A DNA stretch of 42,364 bases from W11650 sp041844915 (GTDB taxonomy: Bacteria; Bacillota; Clostridia; Lachnospirales; Vallitaleaceae). Where the stretch lies: contig JBGZBY010000062.1 in the NCBI GenBank assembly GCA_041844915.1, forward strand, positions 1 to 42,364. The letters run 5' to 3'. Below, one piece after another: positions 1 through 6,963 of the stretch (position 1 is the first letter of the stretch; every line of letters starts with the position of its first letter). The notes under the pieces are model-generated. The model was not told where the DNA came from and ran no database searches. It was given only the letters and a program-made list of their open reading frames with translations. The position numbers and the translations under genes are program-made.

Positions 1-1
1 A

Positions 2-349
2 GCTGATCCGAGCAACCAAGCGGCGCTAGAAAGGCTGCTGGCAGAGCTTCGGCTGCCGCAGGGCGAGAGCGGGGAGTCAGTTGGGCAGGCAGAGGGAAAT
101 GCCTTTATTCAGGGGAAAACTTTTGTTATCACCGGAAATTTAATGTATTATACCAATCGAGAGGAGCTGAAGGACTTCATCGAGCAAAGTGGCGGCAAGG
201 TAGCGGGTTCAGTATCGTCAAAAACAGATTATTTAATCAATAACGAGGCGGCTTCGACCTCCTCTAAAAATAAAAAAGCCAAGGAGCTGAATATTCCGAT
301 CATTACTGAGGAGGAATTTTTAAAAAGCTGCCAAAGCACAGAAGCATGA
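2..349 (+). CDS. ligA: NAD-dependent DNA ligase, C-terminal BRCT end (partial)
   Basis: Seen: an open frame enters from the left edge and ends at TGA 347-349, giving about 115 residues. The last 77 or so form a BRCT domain: GKTFVITGNL opens it, GGKV and a TDYLI stretch follow, and a hydrophobic strand with IITEEEF ends it. Known: bacterial LigA seals nicks in DNA using NAD+ and ends in a BRCT domain of this kind after the helix-hairpin-helix region. The catalytic adenylation domain lies outside the window, so the call rests on the BRCT sequence and its position at the end of the protein. Another BRCT protein is possible but less likely in a Firmicute. No terminator is visible between it and metA. 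Confidence 0.85.
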   Translation, partial: ADPSNQAALERLLAELRLPQGESGESVGQAEGNAFIQGKTFVITGNLMYYTNREELKDFIEQSGGKVAGSVSSKTDYLINNEAASTSSKNKKAKELNIPIITEEEFLKSCQSTEA

Positions 350-577
350 CAGACTATCAACGGCGCGGATGTGAAAGGCTTTTGAAATGACAGGAGCGGC
401 GCACGGTCTGTTTGCTTAAAGGAAAAAGAGGGCAAAGCAGCAATAAAAAACAGAATAGAAACATCAAGAAAAGCAAAGAAGAATAAAGATAAGAAAAGGA
501 ATAAACAGGAACAAAAGAATGAGGGAGCAGAAAAACGAAAAATAACAAAGACTCTGCCATCGTGCCGGGAGGATAAC
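350..577 (+). other. Spacer ligA-metA, purine-rich
   Basis: No gene or clear promoter is seen. Positions 420-545 are strongly A/G-rich on the + strand with few pyrimidines. A GGGAGG ribosome binding site precedes metA. Confidence 0.5.
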
Positions 578-1504
578 ATGCCGATTAAGATACCGAAGGG
601 GTTGCCGGCAGGAGAGATCCTGCAAAAGGAAAATATTTTTGTAATGGATGAAGAAAGAGCAATGACGCAGGATATTCGGCCGTTGCAGATTGCGGTGCTC
701 AATTTGATGCCGCTTAAGGAGCAGACGGAAACGCAGCTTTTGCGGATGCTTTCCAATACGCCGCTGCAAATGGAGGTGCTGTTTTTGTCTACCTCCAGCT
801 ATGTAGGGAAGAACACGGGAAAGGATCATCTGGACAGCTTTTATAAAACCTTTTCGGAGATCAAGGATCGGAAATTTGACGGCATGATCATTACTGGCGC
901 GCCGGTCGAGCAGATGGAGTTTGAGGAAGTCGATTACTGGCAGGAGCTGGTTGAAATCATGAATTGGACGGAAACGCATGTGACTTCAGTTTTTCATATC
1001 TGCTGGGGTGCGCAGGCAGGAATGTATCATAAGTACGGCGTCAAAAAATTTCCTCTGGAAAAAAAGCTGTTCGGTGTTTTTGCGCATCGCATGGTTAAGG
1101 AATACTGTCCGCTGACCAGAGGCTTTGATCCTGAATTTTTAGCACCGCATTCGAGGCATACAACGGTTCATATCGAAGACATTGCGGGCGTTAAGGAATT
1201 GGAGTTGATAGCGGTCAGTGACGAGGCTGGCGCTTATTTGATTATGTCAAGGGATAAACGAAATATTTTTGTCACTGGACATTCCGAGTATGATGCTCTG
1301 ACCTTGAAGCAGGAATATGATCGGGATAAGGGCAGGGGATTGCCGATTGAACTGCCGAGAAATTATTTTCCGGAGGATAATCCTTATCTGACGCCGAAAT
1401 CAGTTTGGAGCTCTCACGCCAATCTCTTGTATTCCAATTGGCTGAATTATTATGTATATCAAAGAACACCCTATGAAATAGATAAAATAGGAGAAATGCA
1501 ATGA
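578..1504 (+). CDS. metA: Homoserine O-acyltransferase MetA, predicted acetyl-CoA specific
   Basis: Acylates the hydroxyl of L-homoserine, the first step committed to methionine; cytoplasmic. The 308-residue length is normal for MetA. Visible active-site residues are the nucleophile Cys142 (HICWGAQ), His235 and Glu237 (GHSEYD). Residue 111, in TGAPVE, is Glu. Published work on the family links Glu111 to acetyl-CoA and Gly111 (as in E. coli) to succinyl-CoA, so this should be an acetyltransferase despite the MetA fold. The ATG is preceded by a clear GGGAGG site. The stop overlaps the next gene (ATGA), so the two are translationally coupled. A methionine ABC transporter (metNIQ) lies 8 kb downstream. 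No SAM riboswitch or T-box was recognised upstream. Confidence 0.95.
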   Translation: MPIKIPKGLPAGEILQKENIFVMDEERAMTQDIRPLQIAVLNLMPLKEQTETQLLRMLSNTPLQMEVLFLSTSSYVGKNTGKDHLDSFYKTFSEIKDRKFDGMIITGAPVEQMEFEEVDYWQELVEIMNWTETHVTSVFHICWGAQAGMYHKYGVKKFPLEKKLFGVFAHRMVKEYCPLTRGFDPEFLAPHSRHTTVHIEDIAGVKELELIAVSDEAGAYLIMSRDKRNIFVTGHSEYDALTLKQEYDRDKGRGLPIELPRNYFPEDNPYLTPKSVWSSHANLLYSNWLNYYVYQRTPYEIDKIGEMQ

Positions 1505-1941
1505 CGGGACTATGTATTTTGGATTTTCTGCTGCGCTTGAAGGCGAAAGCCGATTGGAGAGAACGCCCTGTGAAATGGGGAAGACTGCAATTTGGCTATG
1601 TTGAAAACTATGGGGTTTTTCATGGTCTGCTAAAGGATCAGCCCAAAAGAGTGCTGAAATATCAGCTGCTGATGGTAATATGCTGCGTTTTCTATACAGG
1701 CTATGTGCTTTTGACGAGAAGGAGCAGCCTATCTCAAGTTGGCTGGCTGCTGGTAAGTATTGGCGGGTTGAATAATCTTTTGGACAGGATATGGAACGGC
1801 TATGTTACCGATTATGTCAGTGTAAACGGCAAGCTTTATTTTAATATAGCGGATCTTTTGGTCTTTGGCGGCTGCGTTATAGCATTTTTGGCAGAATTAT
1901 TGGAAGGTATGCCAAAGACAGCGGCGGGCGGGCAGGCATGA
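1501..1941 (+). CDS. lspA: Signal peptidase II-like membrane protein (LspA family, shortened N-terminus)
   Basis: LspA cleaves the signal peptide of prolipoproteins in the membrane. The 146 residues hold the family's conserved blocks: an ENYGVFHGLL segment matching the usual N-x-G-x-x-F-G-L-L block, NNLLDR with a following VTDYV, and FNIAD near the C-terminus. The NxxDR and NxAD aspartates are the catalytic pair of the family. Hydrophobic segments lie near residues 55-75, 80-95 and 118-135. The first 30 residues are charged and do not form the usual first membrane helix, although an ILDF motif may represent the conserved early aspartate region. It starts inside the metA stop (ATGA overlap). 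The family call is good; whether it is the main Lsp of the cell is unknown. Confidence 0.75.
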   Translation: MTGLCILDFLLRLKAKADWRERPVKWGRLQFGYVENYGVFHGLLKDQPKRVLKYQLLMVICCVFYTGYVLLTRRSSLSQVGWLLVSIGGLNNLLDRIWNGYVTDYVSVNGKLYFNIADLLVFGGCVIAFLAELLEGMPKTAAGGQA

Positions 1942-2040
1942 GTTGATTTTTAACGGCAGGCGGTGGAAGCCGGACTGGCGCTAAGAATAAGCCTTGGAGG
2001 AACAAAGGAAAGCCTGAAGCAATTGCCGAAAGGGTTCAAA

Positions 2041-2196
2041 AAGCTATTTTATTTAAGGAAAGCTGGTTTAAAGGGGAAAAAGCTTTTTAGAAAAACATTT
2101 AAAGAAAAAAACATTTAGAAAAGGAAAGCATTTAAAGAAGAAAAAACTTTTCCGGAAAAGGCAGCTTTTAAAGAGGGAGAAGCTTTCTAAAAAAAG
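2041..2196 (+). repeat. Degenerate purine-rich repeat array in the lspA-tgt spacer
   Basis: The 353-base spacer 1942-2294 has no gene. Within it, about eight degenerate units of the form AAGC(A/T)TTTAAAGAA recur at 15-35 base spacing (near 2041, 2059, 2080, 2095, 2111, 2126, 2162 and 2180). A perfect 14-base palindrome, CTTTTCCGGAAAAG, sits at 2147-2160. Function unknown. Confidence 0.5.
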
Positions 2197-2294
2197 TATA
2201 GGGATATCCTCGTAATATTTAGATATAGAAAGCAATCAGAAACAGAAAATACGAAAGCAAAAATGGAAAAACAGTAGAAAAGACAGGAAGAAAT

Positions 2295-3431
2295 ATGTAT
2301 GAGTTATTAAAAAAGGACGGTAGCGCCAAAAGAGGGCGCTTTCATACGCCGCATGGAGCAATCGAAACACCGGTTTTTATGAATGTCGGTACGGCGGCGG
2401 CGATCAAGGGAGCGGTATCGGCGCCGGATCTGATGGAAATCGGTTGTCAGGTTGAGCTTAGTAATACTTATCATTTGCATTTGCGACCGGGGGATGAAGT
2501 CGTTTATCAAATGGGCGGCTTGCAGCGCTTTATGAACTGGGAAAGACCGATTTTAACGGATTCCGGTGGATTTCAGGTGTTTTCTCTGGCGGCTTTGCGC
2601 AAGATTAAGGAAGAAGGCGTACACTTTCGCTCGCATATTGATGGGCATAAAATATTTATGGGGCCGGAGGAAAGTATGCAGATTCAGTCGAATTTGGCGT
2701 CGACGATTGCCATGGCCTTTGATGAATGTCCGCCGATTCCGGCAAGCAGAGAATATGTCGAAAAATCGGTGGCTCGAACGACGCGCTGGCTGGCAAGATG
2801 TCAAGCGGAAATGGCGCGGCTCAATCAGCAGGAGCGTACCATTAATAAAAGGCAGCTGCTGTTTGGGATTAATCAGGGAGGAATTTATGCGGATATTCGG
2901 ATAGAGCATGCCAAGCAGATTAGTCAGATGGAGCTGGACGGTTATGCGATCGGCGGCTTGGCGGTGGGAGAAACACACGCCGAGATGTATGAAATATTGG
3001 AAAAGACCGTGCCATATCTGCCGCTGGAAAAGCCGACCTATTTGATGGGAGTCGGCACGCCGGAAAATATTTTGGAGGCGGTGGAGCGAGGCGTAGATTT
3101 TTTTGACTGCGTCTATCCCAGTCGAAACGGCAGGCATGGCCATGTTTATACGAATCAGGGCAAGCTCAATTTATTTAATGCGCAATATGAAACGGATGAC
3201 AGGCCGATCGAGGAGGGCTGCGGTTGTCCGGCGTGTCGAAAGCATTCGCGCAGCTATATCCGGCATCTGCTTAAAGCTAAGGAAATGCTGGGAATGAGGC
3301 TGTGCGTATTGCATAATCTATATTTTTACAATACTATGATGGCGGAAATTCGGCAGGCGATTGAGGCGGGTGAGTTTTTAAGCTATAAACGCAAAAAACA
3401 GGATAATTTTCAGCGGGGCGGCAGTTTTTGA
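2295..3431 (+). CDS. tgt: Queuine tRNA-ribosyltransferase (tRNA-guanine transglycosylase)
   Basis: Swaps guanine 34 of tRNAs with GUN anticodons for the queuosine precursor preQ1. The 378 residues match the usual bacterial length. Asp89 in LTDSGGFQVF is the general acid/base, Asp271 in DFFDCVYPSRNGRHG is the nucleophile, and Cys309, Cys311, Cys314 and His340 make the zinc site. The start ATG follows an AGGAAG site. yajC follows after 132 bases, the common tgt-yajC-secDF order of bacteria, although here asd and a wall protein separate yajC from secDF. No queA is in the window. Confidence 0.97.
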   Translation: MYELLKKDGSAKRGRFHTPHGAIETPVFMNVGTAAAIKGAVSAPDLMEIGCQVELSNTYHLHLRPGDEVVYQMGGLQRFMNWERPILTDSGGFQVFSLAALRKIKEEGVHFRSHIDGHKIFMGPEESMQIQSNLASTIAMAFDECPPIPASREYVEKSVARTTRWLARCQAEMARLNQQERTINKRQLLFGINQGGIYADIRIEHAKQISQMELDGYAIGGLAVGETHAEMYEILEKTVPYLPLEKPTYLMGVGTPENILEAVERGVDFFDCVYPSRNGRHGHVYTNQGKLNLFNAQYETDDRPIEEGCGCPACRKHSRSYIRHLLKAKEMLGMRLCVLHNLYFYNTMMAEIRQAIEAGEFLSYKRKKQDNFQRGGSF

Positions 3432-3563
3432 CTGACAGCAAAGCAAAAGGCAATAAAAATTCGCAGCTGGAAAACAGCGGGCAGGGCGAATTTTTAGCAA
3501 TAAAGGAAAGCGAAAAGGCTTTCGCAGAAAAATACAAAATAAAGCAGACAGTAGGAGGAACTT

Positions 3564-3968
3564 ATGAATCAATTTTTTAGCTTGACGGCAGGCGCGCCTG
3601 CCGGCGGAATGTTGGAACTGGTAATCGTTTGGGGCGGTATGCTCTTGGTTTTATGGTTTTTTATGATCAGACCGCAGAGAAAGAAGCAAAAAGAAACCCA
3701 GATGATGCAAAATAATTTAAAGGTGGGAGATTCGGTCATGACGACCTCGGGTCTTTACGGCAAGATTGCCGATGTGATAAATGACGTGGTAGTAGTAGAA
3801 TTTGGAAAGAACAAATCGGTATTGATTCCAGTACATAAAACAGCGATTGCCGGTGTATCCGAGCCGGATCTGACTCTTCATAAGGAAGAAGAAACGGAGG
3901 ATAAGAAGGCGGCCAAGGATAAGAAGGAAAAGGAAGAAACCGTTAAAAAGGAAGATGAGAGCAAATAG
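3564..3968 (+). CDS. yajC: Preprotein translocase subunit YajC
   Basis: Small accessory subunit of the SecDF-YajC complex, which aids Sec-dependent export. Of 134 residues, 16-36 form one membrane helix followed by the family hallmark FMIRPQRKKQKE and a short conserved domain (VGDSVMTTSGLYGKI). After about residue 100 the tail is a highly charged run of Lys and Glu, longer than in many YajC proteins. A strong site (GTAGGAGGAACTT) precedes the ATG. It lies downstream of tgt and probably shares its transcript. Its usual partner secDF is 3 kb downstream. Confidence 0.95.
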   Translation: MNQFFSLTAGAPAGGMLELVIVWGGMLLVLWFFMIRPQRKKQKETQMMQNNLKVGDSVMTTSGLYGKIADVINDVVVVEFGKNKSVLIPVHKTAIAGVSEPDLTLHKEEETEDKKAAKDKKEKEETVKKEDESK

Positions 3969-4182
3969 CAGGCAGTATATTCAAAGGAATATTGCTGCGA
4001 AGGCAGGGAAGGCGCTTGGAGCGAAAGAAGCTGGCGAAGGGCTGTCAAGCAGGGCTTTGACGGAATCCTGCGCTGGCGGTGAAAAGAGATGAAGGCCTTG
4101 AGGGCGGTGCAGGGGAAAGGAATTTTTTCCTAAAAGCTTTGAGTCGGTAATAAAACAATCAAAAATAAGAGAGGTTTAGAAT

Positions 4183-5268
4183 ATGTCGCAAAAATTGAAA
4201 GTCGGAATCGTAGGTGCGACCGGTATGGTCGGCCAGCGCTTAATCACGCTGCTGGCGGAGCATCCGTGGTTTGAAATCAGTTGTTTGGCGGCGAGCGCGC
4301 GCTCTGCCGGAAAACGCTATGCTGAGGTGGTTGACGGCAGATGGACGCAGAAGGCGGCGCTGCCCGAAGCAGTAGGGAAAATGCTTGTGCTGGACGCACA
4401 GGAGGCAGAGGCCATCAAAGAAAGGGTTGATTTTGTTTTCTGTGCCGTCAATATGGATAAACAGGCGACTAAGGATTTGGAATTAAAATATGCCAAGGCG
4501 GAGATTCCGGTGGTTTCCAACAATTCGGCGCATCGCATGGTCAATGATGTGCCCATGGTGATTCCGGAGATTAATCATGCGCATTTGCAGGTGATTGAGC
4601 AGCAGAAAAGACGTTTGGGAACGCAAAGAGGCTTTATCGCAGTCAAACCGAACTGCTCGATTCAGTCCTATGTGCCGGTTTTGGCGGCTCTTTGGCAGTA
4701 TCAGCCCAAGGAGGTTTTTGTCAGTACCTATCAGGCAGTGTCCGGTGCGGGTAAGACCTTGGCGAGCTGGCCAGAAATGGCAGATAACATCATTCCCTAT
4801 ATCGGCGGAGAGGAAGAAAAATCCGAGCAGGAGCCACTAAAAATATTCGGCAGGGTTGGGGAAAACGGAATTGAAAACAGTGACGCATTGACCATCTCAG
4901 CGCAGTGTGTCAGGGTGCCGGTAGAGGATGGCCATTTGGCGGCATTTTCCGTGCGCTTTGGCAAAAAACCGGAAAGAGAAGAAATTCTTAAGGCCTTGGC
5001 GGATTTTAAGGGATTGCCGCAGGAACTGGAGCTTCCGTCAGCGCCGAAGCAATTTATTCATTATTTGGCTGAGGACAATCGCCCGCAGACCAATCTCGAC
5101 AGAGATTTGGAGAAGGGGATGGCGGTGTCGGCAGGTCGACTGCGGGAGGACAATATTTTTGATTATCGCTTTATCGGATTGTCGCATAATACCTTAAGAG
5201 GGGCGGCAGGCGGTGCGGTGCTGATTGCCGAGCTGCTTAAGGCGCAGGGTTATTTGACAAAGCGTTAA
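4183..5268 (+). CDS. asd: Aspartate-semialdehyde dehydrogenase (long form)
   Basis: Reduces aspartyl phosphate to aspartate semialdehyde with NADPH, the branch point to lysine/diaminopimelate, threonine and methionine. The 361 residues start with the nucleotide-binding loop VGIVGATGMVGQ. Catalytic Cys158 lies in KPNCSIQ and the catalytic His251 in VEDGH. The sequence type (KPNCSIQ, VSGAG, long insert) resembles the archaeal/fungal-like branch common in Clostridia rather than the E. coli type. It supplies homoserine precursor for MetA nearby. A weak GAGAGG site precedes the ATG. A large imperfect stem-loop follows the stop. Confidence 0.95.
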   Translation: MSQKLKVGIVGATGMVGQRLITLLAEHPWFEISCLAASARSAGKRYAEVVDGRWTQKAALPEAVGKMLVLDAQEAEAIKERVDFVFCAVNMDKQATKDLELKYAKAEIPVVSNNSAHRMVNDVPMVIPEINHAHLQVIEQQKRRLGTQRGFIAVKPNCSIQSYVPVLAALWQYQPKEVFVSTYQAVSGAGKTLASWPEMADNIIPYIGGEEEKSEQEPLKIFGRVGENGIENSDALTISAQCVRVPVEDGHLAAFSVRFGKKPEREEILKALADFKGLPQELELPSAPKQFIHYLAEDNRPQTNLDRDLEKGMAVSAGRLREDNIFDYRFIGLSHNTLRGAAGGAVLIAELLKAQGYLTKR

Positions 5269-5276
5269 AAAGCCTA

Positions 5277-5368
5277 GGATCAAGTTGTCCGCATGGCGGG
5301 ATCATCTCCGTTAAGCTTAGACCGATAGAAAGAGCTTGAGCGATAGGAGCATGCGGTTTGCTTGATCC
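5277..5368 (+). repeat. Long imperfect inverted repeat after asd
   Basis: Arms 5277-5295 and 5350-5368 pair at 15 of 19 positions (outer part GGATCAAG / CTTGATCC, inner part CCGCATG / CATGCGG) around a 54-base loop. There is no T-run, so it is not a simple terminator. It lies in the 228-base spacer between asd and the wall-protein gene. Confidence 0.6.
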
Positions 5369-5496
5369 AGGAAAGGCTATGGAAACAGCTGGAGCGTCAG
5401 GCATAAAAAGTCTTGCGCTTAGAGAAAGGCTTATTTTCCAAGGCATAAACTGAAAAGAACTGGAAATAAGCGAAAAATCTGCAAGGAAGGGAAGAT

Positions 5497-6804
5497 ATGA
5501 ACAGATTTTTGATTCGAGGAATGGTGATGGCGATTGTTCTGTTTTTGTTTTCTGGAAGCGTGCTTGCTTCCGGGGAGGGCTATGCGCGCCGCCTAAAGCT
5601 GCTTGGAATTTTTCGAGGAAGTGATCAGGGCTTTGAGCTGGAGCGCCAGCCGACGAGGTTGGAGGGCTTAGTGCTCATGCTTCGTCTGCTCGGCGAGGAG
5701 TCGGCAGCCCTGCAATTTAAGCCGGAAGTGGAATTTTTCACGGATTTGCCGGAATGGGGAAAGCCTTATGTCTACTATGCTTATCATAGGGGCATCACCA
5801 AAGGAGTAAGCGATACAAACTTTGCGCCGGAGGTGGCTCTCCAGTCACAGGCCTTTTTGACTTATGCCCTTCGGGCATTGGGATATCAGGACGGACTTGA
5901 TGATACGGCGGATTTTACTTGGAACCAGCCGGAGCTATTTGCCATGTCTAAAAATTTGGTCAATGAAAATCAGCTGTCTGATTGGTCAATCCGGTCTTTT
6001 CTTAGAGGCGATGCGGTCAGAGTGGCATACATGGCGCTAAATACCAAGACTGCCGAAGATAAGCTGCTGGCGGAAAGCTTGATTGAGAAGGGCGTGTTTA
6101 GCAGAGCGCAGGCGGTTTTGGTGGAGCTGGCTGTGGCGGAAACCTTGCCGTCGGCGGCAGAGCTGCCGATTGAGAAAGCCGTCAAGACTGATGAAACGCC
6201 GATTGGAACTCCTTTAACGGAGCAAAGGCCATCCTCGCCCTTGGAGGTGAGCGAGGCGGAAAAACCCAATTTTCCTGATGAAAAGCCATATCCGCTGGTA
6301 GGTCAGGCGACAGCGACAAGAGAGCAGGTCTATCAATGGGCGAAAGGGAAGGGAATGTCCGAGGAGGGGCTTTCTCTGATTGATATTTATTTTGAGATTT
6401 GCCAAAGAAAGGGCTTGAATCCGGTTGTTCAATATGCGCAGATGTGCCATGAAACCGGCTTTTTATATAAGGTTTCCAGCATGGCAGGCTTAGACGCTTC
6501 TTATCACAATCCCTGCGGCTTGAAGGTGACGGAGGGAGGCGACGGATTTGTAGCTGGTTCGCACAAAAAATTCAAGGACTGGTATGAAGGAATTGAAGCC
6601 CATACCGATCATACGGCGCTGTATGTGGGTGTAGCCGGTTATCCCAAGGAGGGAACACCGGACCCTAGGCATTTTGCTTATTTGAAGGGAACGGCAACCA
6701 TGCTGTCGGATTTGAGTGGGAAATGGGCGCCATCATGGTACTATCATCGAAAAATCTATCAAATGCTTCAGGAAATCGAAATGGTGAGTGTTGCAGAAAG
6801 ATAA
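5497..6804 (+). CDS. Secreted SLH-like / N-acetylglucosaminidase-domain wall protein
   Basis: Probably a peptidoglycan-cutting surface protein. The 435 residues begin with a signal peptide (about 1-25, ending VLAS). Residues 26-190 resemble weak S-layer homology repeats (FTDLPEWGKPYVYYAYHRGITKG, then FAPEVALQSQAF). A Pro/Glu-rich linker spans about 210-270. The C-terminal 160 residues look like a GH73-type glucosaminidase domain: QYAQMCHETGF with the likely catalytic Glu, then HNPCGLKV, then GIEAHTDHTALYVG. Known: SLH domains attach proteins to wall polymers, and GH73 enzymes cleave GlcNAc-MurNAc bonds. The start follows an AAGGAAGGG site. It is followed by secDF, which has its own promoter. 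Family confidence is good; substrate is inferred. Confidence 0.8.
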   Translation: MNRFLIRGMVMAIVLFLFSGSVLASGEGYARRLKLLGIFRGSDQGFELERQPTRLEGLVLMLRLLGEESAALQFKPEVEFFTDLPEWGKPYVYYAYHRGITKGVSDTNFAPEVALQSQAFLTYALRALGYQDGLDDTADFTWNQPELFAMSKNLVNENQLSDWSIRSFLRGDAVRVAYMALNTKTAEDKLLAESLIEKGVFSRAQAVLVELAVAETLPSAAELPIEKAVKTDETPIGTPLTEQRPSSPLEVSEAEKPNFPDEKPYPLVGQATATREQVYQWAKGKGMSEEGLSLIDIYFEICQRKGLNPVVQYAQMCHETGFLYKVSSMAGLDASYHNPCGLKVTEGGDGFVAGSHKKFKDWYEGIEAHTDHTALYVGVAGYPKEGTPDPRHFAYLKGTATMLSDLSGKWAPSWYYHRKIYQMLQEIEMVSVAER

Positions 6805-6897
6805 GAAAGAGGCGTATTCGCAGCGAGAACAGGCGCTCGGAAGCTTTTAGCTGGTGAGCTTCGCTGCGTTTTTGCTTGCGCGGAGCCAAGGAACTGC

Positions 6898-6926
6898 TTG
6901 ACTAGCGGAGGCGCATTGATTATAAT
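6898..6926 (+). promoter_or_regulatory. Sigma-A-type promoter of secDF
   Basis: TTGACT at 6898-6903 and a perfect TATAAT at 6921-6926 with a 17-base spacer. Transcription should start near 6933, so a GTG at 6934 cannot be the translation start. Confidence 0.8.
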
Positions 6927-6963
6927 GTAGCTTGTGAATTTTATCCATGGGAGGAAAGAAAGA

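Noticed and set aside
6934..6963. GTG start of secDF ten codons upstream
   Set aside because: It sits at the expected transcription start of a strong promoter, and the ATG at 6964 has a well-spaced ribosome binding site.
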